Positions 10,217 through 21,462 of a DNA stretch of 52,633 bases are shown here, in pieces. The number at the start of each line of letters is the position of its first letter. The stretch's first letter is position 1. The notes under the pieces are model-generated. The model made no database searches and had not been told where the DNA came from. It saw only the letters and a list, made by a program, of their open reading frames with translations. The stretch covers positions 1 through 52,633 of the forward strand of contig JAJXUF010000011.1 in NCBI GenBank assembly GCA_021783175.1, written 5' to 3'. The stretch comes from Pseudomonadota bacterium (GTDB lineage: Bacteria; Pseudomonadota; Gammaproteobacteria; Acidiferrobacterales; UBA6901). A program made the position numbers and the translations under genes.

Positions 10217-10573
10217 ATGCCACGAGTTAAACGCGGAGTTACCGCCCACGCACGTCACAAGAAGGTGCTGGGTCGGGCCAAGGGTTATTACAATGCGCGG
10301 CGCAAGGTGTACCGTGTCGCCAAACAGGCGGTCGACAAGGCGGGGCAGTATGCCTATCGCGATCGGCGTGTACGCAAGCGCGAATTTCGTGCGCTTTGGA
10401 TTGCGCGTATCAATGCCGCGGCCCGCGAATGTGGGTTGAGCTACAGCCGTTTCATCAACGGCTTGCAGCGTGCGGCGATCGAGATCGACCGTAAGGTTCT
10501 GGCAGACATCGCGGTCCACGACAGGCACGCTTTTTCGGTGCTTGCTGAAAAAGCCAAGGCCAGTCTCTCGTAG
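10217..10573 (+). CDS. rplT: 50S ribosomal protein L20
   Basis: A 118-residue, highly basic protein with the L20 pattern ([19 protein letters not shown], then [14 protein letters not shown] and the motif YSRFINGL). It is an early 23S rRNA-binding assembly protein and, in other bacteria, a repressor of its own operon. GAGGAGG lies upstream of the ATG. A strong hairpin with a T-run follows before pheS. Confidence 0.98.
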   Translation: MPRVKRGVTAHARHKKVLGRAKGYYNARRKVYRVAKQAVDKAGQYAYRDRRVRKREFRALWIARINAAARECGLSYSRFINGLQRAAIEIDRKVLADIAVHDRHAFSVLAEKAKASLS

Positions 10574-11701
<1,128 letters not shown>

Positions 11702-11811
11702 CCGGCGCGCAACGACATGCGGCGGCAGACAAGCTGGTGGCGCAAAAAAGGACCCACTCTAATGAGCGGACGCGATGATTCGATGACAAACAGCAATTGC
11801 GATTTGCGCGC

Positions 11812-14196
11812 ATGAAGATCAGCGAGCAATGGTTGCGCCAGTGGGTACCTACCCGAATGGACAGTCATGCGCTGGCCGAGCGTTTGACCATGGCCGGCCT
11901 CGGCGTCGAGGCGCTGCTGCCGGTCGCACCGGCGCTTGAGCATGTTGTCGTGGGCGAAATACTCAGCGTCGAGCCGCATCCGGCGGCTGATCGCTTGCGC
12001 GTGTGCCGCGTGAGCATCGGCAAACGCACGACGCTAAAAATCGTGTGCGGCGCAGCCAATGCTGCTGCCGGTCTCAAGGTGCCGGTGGCGCTTCCCGGTG
12101 CCGTGCTGCCGGGTGACAAGCGCATAGAGCGGAGCGAGATCCGCGGGGTGGCTTCCGACGGTATGTTGTGTTCTGCCAAGGAGCTCGGGATCGAGGATGC
12201 AACCGAAGGACTGCTTATCCTCGATGCTGACGCCGTACCTGGCGCCGATCTCGTCGGCGCGCTGGGACTCGACGACCATCAGCTGGAGTTCGATCTGACA
12301 CCGAATCGCGCCGACTGCCTGAGCGTGACAGGACTTGCGCGCGAGCTGGCGGCTTTGACCGGTACTGTCATGCGCGGTCCAGCAATGAAACGCGTGCCCA
12401 CGACAAGTCGGCGCCGCCTGAAGGTCACTCTGCAGGCTAAACAGGATTGCCCCAACTACCTGGGTCGGGCAATCGAGGGAATCGATGCGGCAGCGGTGAC
12501 TCCGCTTTGGATGCGCGAACATCTGCGCCGCAGCGGCATACGCAGTATTCACCCGGTCGTCGATGTCACGAATTTCGTCATGCTCGAAACCGGACAGCCG
12601 ATGCACGCGTTCGATCTGGCAAAGCTGCGCGGCGGCATCGTCGTCCGCCATGCGCATGCCGGCGAGAGTCTGACGCTACTCGACGGCAATAACCTGAAAC
12701 TTGCTGCCGGAACGCTTGTAATTGCGGACAGCGAGCGCGCATGTGCCCTTGCCGGAATCATGGGCGGCGCGGAGTCGGCGGTTGTTGCCGGCACAAACAG
12801 CATTTTTCTCGAGAGCGCCTATTTCCGGCCGGAAGCGATCGGCGGGCGCGCGCGGGAGCTTGGTCTGCACACTGATTCGTCCCACCGGTTCGAGCGCGGG
12901 GTGGATCCGCAACTGCAGGAACGTGCTCTCGAGCGCGCCAGTGAGCTCATCGTTTCTCTGGTCGGCGGCCGTGCCGGACCACTGGTAAAGCAGACGGTCG
13001 CGCGCCATTTGCCGCGGCGTGCGCCGGTTCGACTGCGTGCCGCACGCATCAATCGATTGCTCGGGACTACCATTGCTCCTCAGCAGACCGCGGCGATCCT
13101 GAAGCGGCTGGGCATGCGGTCGAGAAAGGTCGCAGGCGGCTGGCAGGTAACACCGCCGTCGTGGCGTTTCGACATCCAGCGAGAATGCGACCTGGTGGAG
13201 GAGGTGGCGCGCATTACCGGCTACGACAAACTCCCGGCGCGCCTGCCAACGGCACCTCTGCGCATGGGTTCGATCGCCGAAGGTCATGTCGGCCCGGAGC
13301 GGTTTCGCGCGGTGCTCGTGGACCGCGACTATCAGGAAGCGGTCACCTACAGCTTTGTGGACCCGGCTCTGCAGGAGATTATCGATCCGGCAACGCGACC
13401 GCTCGTGTTGGCCAATCCTATTGCCTCGGACATGGCGGCTATGCGCACCAGCCTGTGGCCGGGACTGATCAAGGCAGCCGAATACAACCTCAACCGGCAG
13501 CAGGAGCGGGTGCGGCTATTTGAGATTGGACGGCGCTACCTGCCGCAACCCGATGGATGCTTGCAAGAGCGTGTCGGGGTGGCCGGGATCGCTATCGGCA
13601 ATGCTCTCCCGGAGCAGTGGGGAGGCGCGTCCCGTTTGGTCGACTTTTTCGACCTAAAGGGTGACATCGAGGCGTTGCTTTCCCTGGCCGGGGGGAGCCC
13701 GCGATTCAGCTTTCGGCCGGCGCAGCATCCGGCCCTGCATCCTGGCCAATCGACGGAGATTTTCGATGGCACCAGCCGATCAGTTGGCCTGGCGGGGAGC
13801 CTGCATCCACGGATTCAGGCGGGTCTGGGCCTGGACAAGGCGGTTTTTCTATTTGAACTTAATCTAGATGTCCTGGAGCTGGCCCCGATTCCGGCGTTTC
13901 GTGAGATTTCCCGCTTTCCGGCCATCCGCCGGGATATCGCGGTCATCGTCCAAGACGGGGTCTCGGCCGCCTCCGTGCTGGACTGCGTTGCCCAAATTGC
14001 CGGCAAGTTGCTGGCAAACCTTGAGCTTTTTGACGAATATCGTGGCGAAGGCATTGATTCCGGAAGAAAAAGTCTGGCCATGGGCTTGACCTTACAGGAC
14101 TCTTCGCGCACTCTTAAAGAAGAGGAGATCGAGCTACTAATGGGCGAGATCGTGGCGGGCCTCGGGTCTCGGCTGGGAGCGCAGCTTAGAAAATAA
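11812..14196 (+). CDS. pheT: phenylalanine-tRNA ligase beta subunit
   Basis: The 794-residue regulatory and editing subunit. The family start MKISEQWLRQWV fixes the ATG at 11812. An EMAP-type tRNA-binding domain, B3/B4 editing domains, B5 and the C-terminal ferredoxin-fold anticodon-binding domain follow in order (ending FDEYRGEGIDSGRKSLAMGL). The ribosome binding site is weak, as often in coupled synthetase subunits. It is followed by ihfA, the common gammaproteobacterial order. Confidence 0.97.
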   Translation: MKISEQWLRQWVPTRMDSHALAERLTMAGLGVEALLPVAPALEHVVVGEILSVEPHPAADRLRVCRVSIGKRTTLKIVCGAANAAAGLKVPVALPGAVLPGDKRIERSEIRGVASDGMLCSAKELGIEDATEGLLILDADAVPGADLVGALGLDDHQLEFDLTPNRADCLSVTGLARELAALTGTVMRGPAMKRVPTTSRRRLKVTLQAKQDCPNYLGRAIEGIDAAAVTPLWMREHLRRSGIRSIHPVVDVTNFVMLETGQPMHAFDLAKLRGGIVVRHAHAGESLTLLDGNNLKLAAGTLVIADSERACALAGIMGGAESAVVAGTNSIFLESAYFRPEAIGGRARELGLHTDSSHRFERGVDPQLQERALERASELIVSLVGGRAGPLVKQTVARHLPRRAPVRLRAARINRLLGTTIAPQQTAAILKRLGMRSRKVAGGWQVTPPSWRFDIQRECDLVEEVARITGYDKLPARLPTAPLRMGSIAEGHVGPERFRAVLVDRDYQEAVTYSFVDPALQEIIDPATRPLVLANPIASDMAAMRTSLWPGLIKAAEYNLNRQQERVRLFEIGRRYLPQPDGCLQERVGVAGIAIGNALPEQWGGASRLVDFFDLKGDIEALLSLAGGSPRFSFRPAQHPALHPGQSTEIFDGTSRSVGLAGSLHPRIQAGLGLDKAVFLFELNLDVLELAPIPAFREISRFPAIRRDIAVIVQDGVSAASVLDCVAQIAGKLLANLELFDEYRGEGIDSGRKSLAMGLTLQDSSRTLKEEEIELLMGEIVAGLGSRLGAQLRK

Positions 14197-14242
14197 GCAC
14201 CAATAAGCACCATATAAGCATCATAAAAGAAGGACGCAATCC

Positions 14243-14548
14243 ATGGCGTTAACAAAAGCTGATCTGGCGGAATCTTTGTTCAATGAATTGGGGTTAAACA
14301 AACGGGAGGCAAAGGAGTTCGTCGAACTCTTTTTCGAGAAGATTCGCGAAACGCTCGAGAACGGAGAGTCGGTAAAGTTGTCCGGCTTTGGCAACTTCGG
14401 GCTGCGGAAGAAGAATCCGCGTCCGGGGAGAAATCCGAAGACCGGCGAAGAGATTCCCATCTCGGCGCGGCGTGTTGTCACTTTCCGGGCCAGCCATAAA
14501 CTTAAAGAACGGGTGGACCTGAATGCTGGATCCCGCGGACAATCTTGA
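14243..14548 (+). CDS. ihfA: integration host factor alpha subunit
   Basis: IHF-alpha, 101 residues, pairs with IHF-beta to bend DNA at specific sites. Family motifs are [13 protein letters not shown], the [11 protein letters not shown] strand, and the proline-bearing arm [22 protein letters not shown] precedes the ATG. It directly follows pheT and overlaps the start of the next gene by 26 bp. IHF is also used by many tyrosine-recombinase systems, but no link to the mobile elements here is shown. Confidence 0.97.
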   Translation: MALTKADLAESLFNELGLNKREAKEFVELFFEKIRETLENGESVKLSGFGNFGLRKKNPRPGRNPKTGEEIPISARRVVTFRASHKLKERVDLNAGSRGQS

Positions 14549-14879
14549 ACTTCCGCCCATACCCAGCAAACGCTACTTCACTATTGGTGAAGTAAGCGAT
14601 CTTTGCGGCGTCAAGCCGCATGTGCTGCGTTATTGGGAGCAGGAATTTCCGCAACTCAAGCCGGTAAAACGACGGGGTAACCGGCGTTATTACCAACGGC
14701 ATGACGTGATGCTGATCCGTCAGATCAGGGGACTGCTTTACGTCGATGGATTTACCATCAGCGGCGCGCGCAACAAGCTCGTGATTGAGCACGATCTCAG
14801 CGACCCCAACCATCGCGCGGCTGTCATCATGCACCTAATCGAAGAACTGCAGGATCTGTTGCAGCTTCTCAGGGACTAA
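14523..14879 (+). CDS. MerR-family transcriptional regulator
   Basis: A 118-residue protein with an N-terminal winged helix-turn-helix of MerR type ([20 protein letters not shown], then [20 protein letters not shown]) and a short C-terminal helix likely for dimerisation. It has no metal-binding cysteine cluster. A MerR-like gene after ihfA is conserved in many gammaproteobacteria and its target is usually unknown. Overlap with ihfA indicates translational coupling. Confidence 0.92.
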   Translation: MLDPADNLELPPIPSKRYFTIGEVSDLCGVKPHVLRYWEQEFPQLKPVKRRGNRRYYQRHDVMLIRQIRGLLYVDGFTISGARNKLVIEHDLSDPNHRAAVIMHLIEELQDLLQLLRD

Positions 14880-15002
14880 GGCGCTGTTTCTCCGGCGCGC
14901 GTTCTCAGGTATCATGTGCCACCGCGTTGACAGCGCAGTCAGCCAGCCCCCGGGCATTTTGCGTGCCCGCTGTGCCTGTCGTCCGGTTCTCAAGTCTATA
15001 GG

Positions 15003-15303
<301 letters not shown>

Positions 15304-16206
15304 ATGGCAGCAAAGATCACAAAGATAATAACTAATACCGTCGTGGCGTGCACAGCGCTGATTGTCATCGCAGTGCTCGCAGTCTACGTATTGAGCTCTA
15401 TTCGCATGAACAGGCGCTATGCGCTCGTCGCATCACAACTGACTGTTGCCAGTGGCCCGGCTGCGATTGCCGACGGTCAGCGCCTTTTCGTCACCAGGGG
15501 TTGCATCGATTGTCATGGTGCTGATCTTTCAGGAAAGACCATTGTTGACGACCCGGCCATTGGAAAATTTGCAGGCACTAATCTCACCTCTGGTAAGGGA
15601 GGTGTCGCGAGTTCGTTGAGCGATAGTGCCTTTGCGCTCGCCATCCGCCAGGGTATCGGACCCAGTGGGCGGGCACTGATCTTCATGCCTTCGACAGATT
15701 ACCAGGACATGAGTGACGATGATGTCAGCAAGATCATTGCCTACATTCGCAGCAGGCCGCCAGTCGACAAGCCGTCGATACCGCAGACCGTCGGCCCCAT
15801 GGCACGCCTGCTGTTTCTGACAGGCAAAATGCCAAATCTTCTTCCCGCCGAACTCATCAATCACCAAGCCAAGCCACCAGTGCATATTGCCGTGGCGGAA
15901 ACAGTCGCCTATGGCCACTATCTGACTAACATGTGCACCGGCTGCCACGGCAAACGCCTGTCCGGAGGACCGATTCCGGGCGGCGCACCGAATTGGCCAC
16001 CCGCCAAAGACATAACGCCGGCCGGTCTCGGACATTGGAACAAGGTCGACTTTATTAAGGCCATGCGTACCGGTGTGCTGCCTGACGGCAGTATCCTGAA
16101 AGCTCCAATGCCCTGGCAGAACTTCAGTCAGTTGACGAATGTTGAATTGACAGCGATGTGGATGTACTTGCGCACTGTTTCTCCGGTTGCATTCGGCAAT
16201 CACTGA
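15304..16206 (+). CDS. membrane-anchored dihaem cytochrome c
   Basis: A 300-residue electron carrier. Residues 12-32 form an uncleaved hydrophobic anchor, placing the rest in the periplasm. Two haem c motifs are seen: CIDCH (C67, C70, H71) and CTGCH (C211, C214, H215), each in its own cytochrome c domain of about 100 residues; candidate axial methionines lie in FMPSTDY and APMPWQNF. The layout resembles the cytochrome subunits of periplasmic alcohol/aldehyde or gluconate dehydrogenases, but no dehydrogenase gene is adjacent. The partner is unknown. Confidence 0.88.
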   Translation: MAAKITKIITNTVVACTALIVIAVLAVYVLSSIRMNRRYALVASQLTVASGPAAIADGQRLFVTRGCIDCHGADLSGKTIVDDPAIGKFAGTNLTSGKGGVASSLSDSAFALAIRQGIGPSGRALIFMPSTDYQDMSDDDVSKIIAYIRSRPPVDKPSIPQTVGPMARLLFLTGKMPNLLPAELINHQAKPPVHIAVAETVAYGHYLTNMCTGCHGKRLSGGPIPGGAPNWPPAKDITPAGLGHWNKVDFIKAMRTGVLPDGSILKAPMPWQNFSQLTNVELTAMWMYLRTVSPVAFGNH

Positions 16207-17275
16207 GATCGCTCCGAGCCATGATGGATACGACTGCTGTGTTCTAGGCGCTCTCCTTGCCGGGCTGGATTTCCACCGATTTGGCGCGCAGTCCGGATGT
16301 CACCACTACGATCCTCTATAGAAAAGTCGAGGGTGACAGGACGGTTAAACAAGCCGGACTGCCAGTCTCGACGGTCGATTCAGTTTCGTTGCGTGAGGAA
16401 GCCCTTATCACGCAGGACACAACGCTATCGGCGCTGTGATCAATCCAGCCGGGATGCTTCTTTATGTTTTGAATGCGGTCAGTAATCCGGATGCATATCA
16501 AAAAATATTGCAAGATTGAGGCCCCGGATGATGCACTCTATCAGACCGAAGATATTATGCCGGTGACGCGGTGTTGCTGGGGGAAGCTGGGCAAGCTTTA
16601 CTCCCTCCCCGGAGATTGCGTGAATGTGATTAAGGTCCAGGCCCACCCCATCGAGATCCTGGCCGACTTGCCGCGCATGTGCTTCGTCCGGTAGGACAAA
16701 GTAGAGTCTGCGATGCATGGCGTCTCACTGTTCCGTGACCGGCCAGCGCGGACTGGTTTCGGCCGTGGACGGGTAGGGGCATTTGGCTGAATTGATGTTG
16801 ATTACCGCAGTTTTCCTCCGCTTACCGCGATGAGAAAAATCGAACCTGGTGCTGAAGGAGCATCCAGTCAGGATTCGGGCCGGACGCCAATCCACCATCG
16901 GCCTCTTGATTACAGCGCGGCAAGCCTCTACGATATGCCGATGTCACATCTCCGCTTTGTGTTTCATTTCTTCCGTTGCAGCGCTTCGCCGCTGACAACT
17001 CTGCGACTGCGTAGCGCGCGCTAATAATTCTTTCCATATCGCTGTTTTGCTGTAGTTACTAAACCAGTCCGACCACTGGCCGTGATTAGCCAGATTCAGG
17101 TGTTGCATGATGCATAGCGCGCGCGGGTATTACGCTAACTCATTTCGACTCTCCGGCATTGACGTCGTTCCGTTTCGACTGCGACTGCGCTGCGGTCACT
17201 GGGCCGAGAACAGGTGGCTGCCCAGTGGCCTGCTTTCGCCACATGACGCCAGTCCAACGAAACAGAAAAGGAACG
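16207..17275. other. long intergenic region, no gene recognised
   Basis: About 1.07 kb without a convincing reading frame on either strand. Short frames lack ribosome binding sites and recognisable motifs. It may contain decayed sequence; the last 80 bases form the leuA leader with a hairpin at 17197-17227. Confidence 0.45.
17197..17227 (+). promoter_or_regulatory. leuA leader hairpin
   Basis: CACTGGGC and GCCCAGTG form a perfect 8-bp stem with a 15-base loop about 50 bases before the leuA start. No leucine-rich leader peptide or T-run is evident, so classical attenuation is not supported. Confidence 0.35.
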
Positions 17276-18988
17276 ATGATGAAGACCAATCCAGTACAGA
17301 AGTACCATCAATTCGCACCGATCGGCCTTGCTGACAGGCAATGGCCGTCGCGGGTCATTCAGGCACCACCCATCTGGTGCAGTGTGGATCTGCGTGACGG
17401 CAACCAGGCTCTGGTCCAACCCATGGACGGAAAGCGCAAGATGCGCATGTTCGAACAGCTGCTCAAGATCGGATTCAAGGAAATCGAGGTGGGATTTCCG
17501 GCCGCTTCGCGCACTGATTTCGAGTTTGTGCGCCAGCTGATCGAGCGCGATCTCGTGCCCGCCGATGTCACGATTCAGGTTTTGACGCAAGCGCGAGACG
17601 AGCTGATCCAGCGCACCTTTGAGGCTGTTCGCGGTGCGCGTCGCGTGATTATGCACCTGTATAACTCGACGTCCACGGTGCAGCGCCGGCTAGTCTTCGG
17701 GCTTGACCGCCCCGGAATTGTCGATATTGCCGTGCGCGGCGCCACGCTCTGTCGAGAGCTCGCGGCAAGCCAACCGGGCACTGAGTGGGTATTTCAGTAT
17801 TCGCCAGAGAGTTTCACCGGAACTGAGTTGGATTTCGCGCTGGACATCTGCGAGGCTGTCATGGATGTATGGCGACCAGCACCAGATCGCAAGATGATCA
17901 TGAATCTTCCGGCGACAGTGGAAATGGCCACGCCCAACACATTCGCGGACCAGATCGAATGGTTTGGCCGGCACATCAGCAAGCGCAACAGCGTTGTGCT
18001 TAGCGTACACCCGCACAATGATCGCGGCACGGCGGTGGCCGCGGCAGAGCTTGCGCTAATGGCTGGCGCCGATCGAGTCGAGGGGACGCTTTTCGGTAAC
18101 GGCGAGCGCACTGGCAATGTCGATATCGTCACCATGACGCTCAATCTCTTCTCTCAGGGTGTTGCGCCAGGACTCGATTTCTCGGACATCAATGAGGTCA
18201 TCCGCTGCACCGAATTCTGCAATCGCCTGCCGGTGCACCCGCGACATCCGTATGCCGGCGAGTTGGTTTTCACGGCATTTTCCGGCTCGCACCAGGATGC
18301 GATCAAAAAAGGCCTTGCCGCTCACCGTGAGGGCGATTTCTGGGAGGTTCCTTATCTGCCGATTGACCCAGCGGACGTTGGACGCAGCTACGAACCGGTG
18401 ATCCGCGTCAACAGCCAGTCGGGCAAGGCCGGGGTGGCCTATCTGCTCGAACGGGACTACGGGCTGCGGCTGCCGCGCGCCCTGCAGGTGGCGTTCGGCC
18501 GCCGCATCAAGCACTTGTCGGACGACACAGGCACCGAACTCAGAGCGGCGGAGATCTGGTCGATCTTTCAGGCCGAATACATTGATGCGCCCGGGCCATT
18601 TGCCTATGTGGGACATCACATCGATTCCGCCGTGGCAGACGACCGTGCGCTGCTGTGTGTCCGTCTGCGAGAGCAGGCGCGCAATCTCAATGTTCGCGGG
18701 CGCGGTACTGGGCCAATTGAAGCTTTTATCGATGGCTTGAGCGCGCAATCGGGTGCACACATCGCGCTCGTTGATTACCACGAGAATGCCGTTACCGCCG
18801 GGGCAGATGCGACCGCGGCGGCGTATGTCGAGTTGAGAATCGGGTCGGATGGCGCGTCCGGGCATGGCGTGGGCTTGCATCAGAACATGGTCGTCGCAGC
18901 GCTGCGGGCTATCGTGTGCGCGCTGAATCGTGCAATTATGCAAGGGGGTTGCGCGTTTACCTTGAAAAACACCGAGCAGAACCCGTAG
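17276..18988 (+). CDS. leuA: 2-isopropylmalate synthase (long, type 2 form)
   Basis: Condenses acetyl-CoA with 2-oxoisovalerate, the first committed step of leucine synthesis. The 570 residues match the long LeuA form. The TIM-barrel catalytic domain carries CSVDLRDGNQALVQPM near the start and metal ligands in SVHPHNDRGTAVA; the C-terminal LeuA dimerisation domain (GPIEAFIDGL, then ALVDYHE) should give leucine feedback inhibition. AAAGGAA lies just before two tandem ATG codons at 17276 and 17279; either could be used. No other leu gene is adjacent, consistent with a stand-alone leuA. Confidence 0.95.
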   Translation: MMKTNPVQKYHQFAPIGLADRQWPSRVIQAPPIWCSVDLRDGNQALVQPMDGKRKMRMFEQLLKIGFKEIEVGFPAASRTDFEFVRQLIERDLVPADVTIQVLTQARDELIQRTFEAVRGARRVIMHLYNSTSTVQRRLVFGLDRPGIVDIAVRGATLCRELAASQPGTEWVFQYSPESFTGTELDFALDICEAVMDVWRPAPDRKMIMNLPATVEMATPNTFADQIEWFGRHISKRNSVVLSVHPHNDRGTAVAAAELALMAGADRVEGTLFGNGERTGNVDIVTMTLNLFSQGVAPGLDFSDINEVIRCTEFCNRLPVHPRHPYAGELVFTAFSGSHQDAIKKGLAAHREGDFWEVPYLPIDPADVGRSYEPVIRVNSQSGKAGVAYLLERDYGLRLPRALQVAFGRRIKHLSDDTGTELRAAEIWSIFQAEYIDAPGPFAYVGHHIDSAVADDRALLCVRLREQARNLNVRGRGTGPIEAFIDGLSAQSGAHIALVDYHENAVTAGADATAAAYVELRIGSDGASGHGVGLHQNMVVAALRAIVCALNRAIMQGGCAFTLKNTEQNP

Positions 18989-19908
18989 CCGCGGAGGTAC
19001 CCGCATCGCCGATTTCAGGGCGGTGCGATTGGCCATTGTGCGGTCATGACACGGCCGGCTTGCATTGATTCATGTGCTGTCTATATGCAGGATCTCAGAA
19101 TGGACGCGTAGACCGCACGTCAGATTTGAGCCGAGAGCTGTGTTGAGTTGGAGAGCGAATCGGGGAAACTTAAGCGAGACACCAAGAGACAAGCGATTAA
19201 TCAGCAAGCTCATTGACGTGCTTCTATAAAGGATTTGTCTTTTTAACGCGTAATTAACGAAGAACCCGAAAAGCTGGGAAGGAAATCAACATCGATGATT
19301 TGGCTGACAGGACTCAATGCACAAGGGGCTCTAACAGCCGCAGGGCATCGCGTGTCGTACGTGAATAAGCGCTGTCGATTGATCGATGTGGTGGGGCTAT
19401 TGCTGATTTAGCAGATTTTACATAACCGCCGTTTGTTATTGACGTAGATCAAGATAAGAGCTGGCAGATAGGGGTGAAATAAAAACATATCCGCGATGGT
19501 CAATGCGCAATGGTCGGGTACGGCGCATTGACGACGCGTGGTGTTGGAAGGGATATGTAGTGCGTGTGCGGCGTCATGTCGGTTATTGGCAGTCAATAGC
19601 CATCAGCTTGTGCCAGACCAATCGTCGCGACTCGCTTTCCCGCAATTACACCGGCGTTCAATGCCACACCTGCGATGGCAGGCAGAGTCGGCGTGTTGGG
19701 TTTCGCTGATTGTTGTGATGCGATGTCTGGTGGCAAGCCAGTTGCGCGCAAAAAGCCGATTTAACGTATTCAGGCCGAAAGCGGGTGCGATCCTGCCGCC
19801 GATGTGCAGGCAAGTCAATTCACATGAAGATTGGTGCTTGTTGTTTGCCGGTGCTTTCCGGGATGGATGTTTCCAACGACGAGCACCCCTGATTAGGGAG
19901 ATCTTGCC
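18989..19908. other. long intergenic region with a possible FNR site
   Basis: About 920 bases with no convincing gene. A short plus-strand frame from 19294 (MIWLTGLNAQG, later AAGHRVSYV) looks faintly like the start of APS kinase with its P-loop missing, but it is too short to call. An FNR-like box is at 19439-19452. Confidence 0.4.
19439..19452. promoter_or_regulatory. FNR/ANR-type binding site (orphan)
   Basis: TTGACGTAGATCAA fits the FNR consensus TTGAT-N4-ATCAA with one change. The nearest downstream annotated gene on the plus strand is the aldolase 457 bp away, so either a promoter with a long leader or an unrecognised transcript is controlled. Confidence 0.5.
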
Positions 19909-20934
19909 ATGAGTATCGCGGACGAACTTCAAAGCACAATCAGCGACCTGGTGCAGAAGGGTAAGGGAATTCTGGCAGCAGATGAAAGTCTGCCCACCAT
20001 CACCAAGCGCTTGAATGCCGTGGGTGTGGAATGCACAGAGGAAAACCGGCGCCGCTATCGATCATTGCTTTTGACCACCCCACGCGTCGGAGAATTTGTA
20101 AGCGGCGTGATTCTCTTCGAGGAAACGTTGGGTCAGAAGGCCGACGACGGGCTACTGCTGACGGAAGTGGCAAAACGCGGCGGCATTGTACCGGGGATAA
20201 AGGTGGACAAGGGAACGATCGCGCTCGCCGCTGCGCCAGGCGACAAGGTGACGCAGGGTCTTGATGGTTTGGGAGAGCGCCTGAAGACCTACAAGTCTCA
20301 GGGTGCGCGTTTTGCCAAGTGGCGCGAAGTCTACGCAATTACCGAGCATAATCCGACGCAGCTCGGCATCCTTGCAAATGCGGAAGTACTTGCTCGCTAC
20401 GCCGCTGTCTGCCAAGAACAGGGAATCGTGCCTATTGTGGAGCCCGAGGTGTTGCTGGATGGTGATCACTCCCTGCAGCGCTGCGCCGAGGTGACCGAGG
20501 CGGTATTGCATGCGGTGTTCGAGGCTCTTTACCGGCACAAGGTTGCATTAGAACTGATGCTGCTGAAACCCAATATGATTTTGCCTGGAAAGGAGCACGC
20601 GCGCGCTGCGAGTCCCGAGGAAGTTGCGCGCGCAACTGTAAGGGTCTTGCAGCGCGGTGTCCCGGCGGCAGTTCCGAGCATCAATTTCCTGTCCGGCGGG
20701 CAATCCGCCGAACAGGCGACAGCAAATTTGAACGCCATGAATGTATTGTTTCCACATCCCCCGTGGGAACTGTCCTTTTCCTACGCGCGTGCGTTACAGG
20801 ATCCGGTACTCAAAGCGTGGGCCGGCCAGAGCGCGAACGCGGAAGCAGCACAGCGTATATTTTACCGCCGCGCACAATTGAATGGGGCGGCGCGGCGTGG
20901 GCAGTATAAACTGGAGATGGAGCGGGCGGCATAA
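19909..20934 (+). CDS. fba: class I fructose-bisphosphate aldolase
   Basis: Cleaves fructose 1,6-bisphosphate to dihydroxyacetone phosphate and glyceraldehyde 3-phosphate by a Schiff-base mechanism. The 341 residues match the eukaryote-like class I aldolases. The Schiff-base lysine is K220 in LLKPNMILPG, with K137 in ARFAKWR and the acidic residues of IVEPEVLLDGDH also present. RBS-like GGGAGAT precedes the ATG. Together with phosphoglucomutase it links this region to sugar phosphate metabolism. The bacterial class I enzyme (no metal) is less common than class II. Confidence 0.95.
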   Translation: MSIADELQSTISDLVQKGKGILAADESLPTITKRLNAVGVECTEENRRRYRSLLLTTPRVGEFVSGVILFEETLGQKADDGLLLTEVAKRGGIVPGIKVDKGTIALAAAPGDKVTQGLDGLGERLKTYKSQGARFAKWREVYAITEHNPTQLGILANAEVLARYAAVCQEQGIVPIVEPEVLLDGDHSLQRCAEVTEAVLHAVFEALYRHKVALELMLLKPNMILPGKEHARAASPEEVARATVRVLQRGVPAAVPSINFLSGGQSAEQATANLNAMNVLFPHPPWELSFSYARALQDPVLKAWAGQSANAEAAQRIFYRRAQLNGAARRGQYKLEMERAA

Positions 20935-21462
20935 GAAGCCGCATGTGGAGGGGTGGCCGGGATGCAAATTGGCGGCGGAGATCAGTAGATCTGTTCGCTG
21001 CATCCGCAAAACCGGCGCCTAACTGTGCATTGAAAACTGACAATGGCTAGAAGGCAGAGAAGGCCAATGCCAAAAAAACGTCCGGAAATGTTTCTACGAT
21101 CGGTGGTTTTTGTGCAGCAGTCGCCGCGAGTGTTGCCGAGGCGGCATCTTTCGATCTCGATGAGTCAGGGCGGCGGCTCGCAGGTACGGATACACCCAAG
21201 CCATACAATGTCGGTTTGCAACGCGCTTCCATTCCCGGACCGCAAGATGTCAGTCGCGCCGGACGGGAGATGTTGGGGCCACGCGAGAAATGAGCGGTTG
21301 CCTGGGCGTGCCGAATGTTCGGTTTCGGCAGCGCACGAACGCTTTGTGTGCTGAGTGCTGCAACGCTGTCCCGAGGTGAAGCCGCTTCCAACCCAGGCAT
21401 TGGGCATTGGGGGTCAGTAGGATGGTATCTGGCTGAGTGGGCCAAAGGGTGGAAATCGGAAC
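20935..21462. other. intergenic, nothing recognised
   Basis: About 530 bases between the aldolase and the flavoprotein. Frames on both strands are short and without family resemblance. Confidence 0.4.

Noticed and set aside
19294..19408. Short frame MIWLTGLNAQG with AAGHRVSYV, like the start of APS kinase (cysC)
   Set aside because: Only about 38 codons, with the P-loop missing; similarity is too weak to call a pseudogene by eye.
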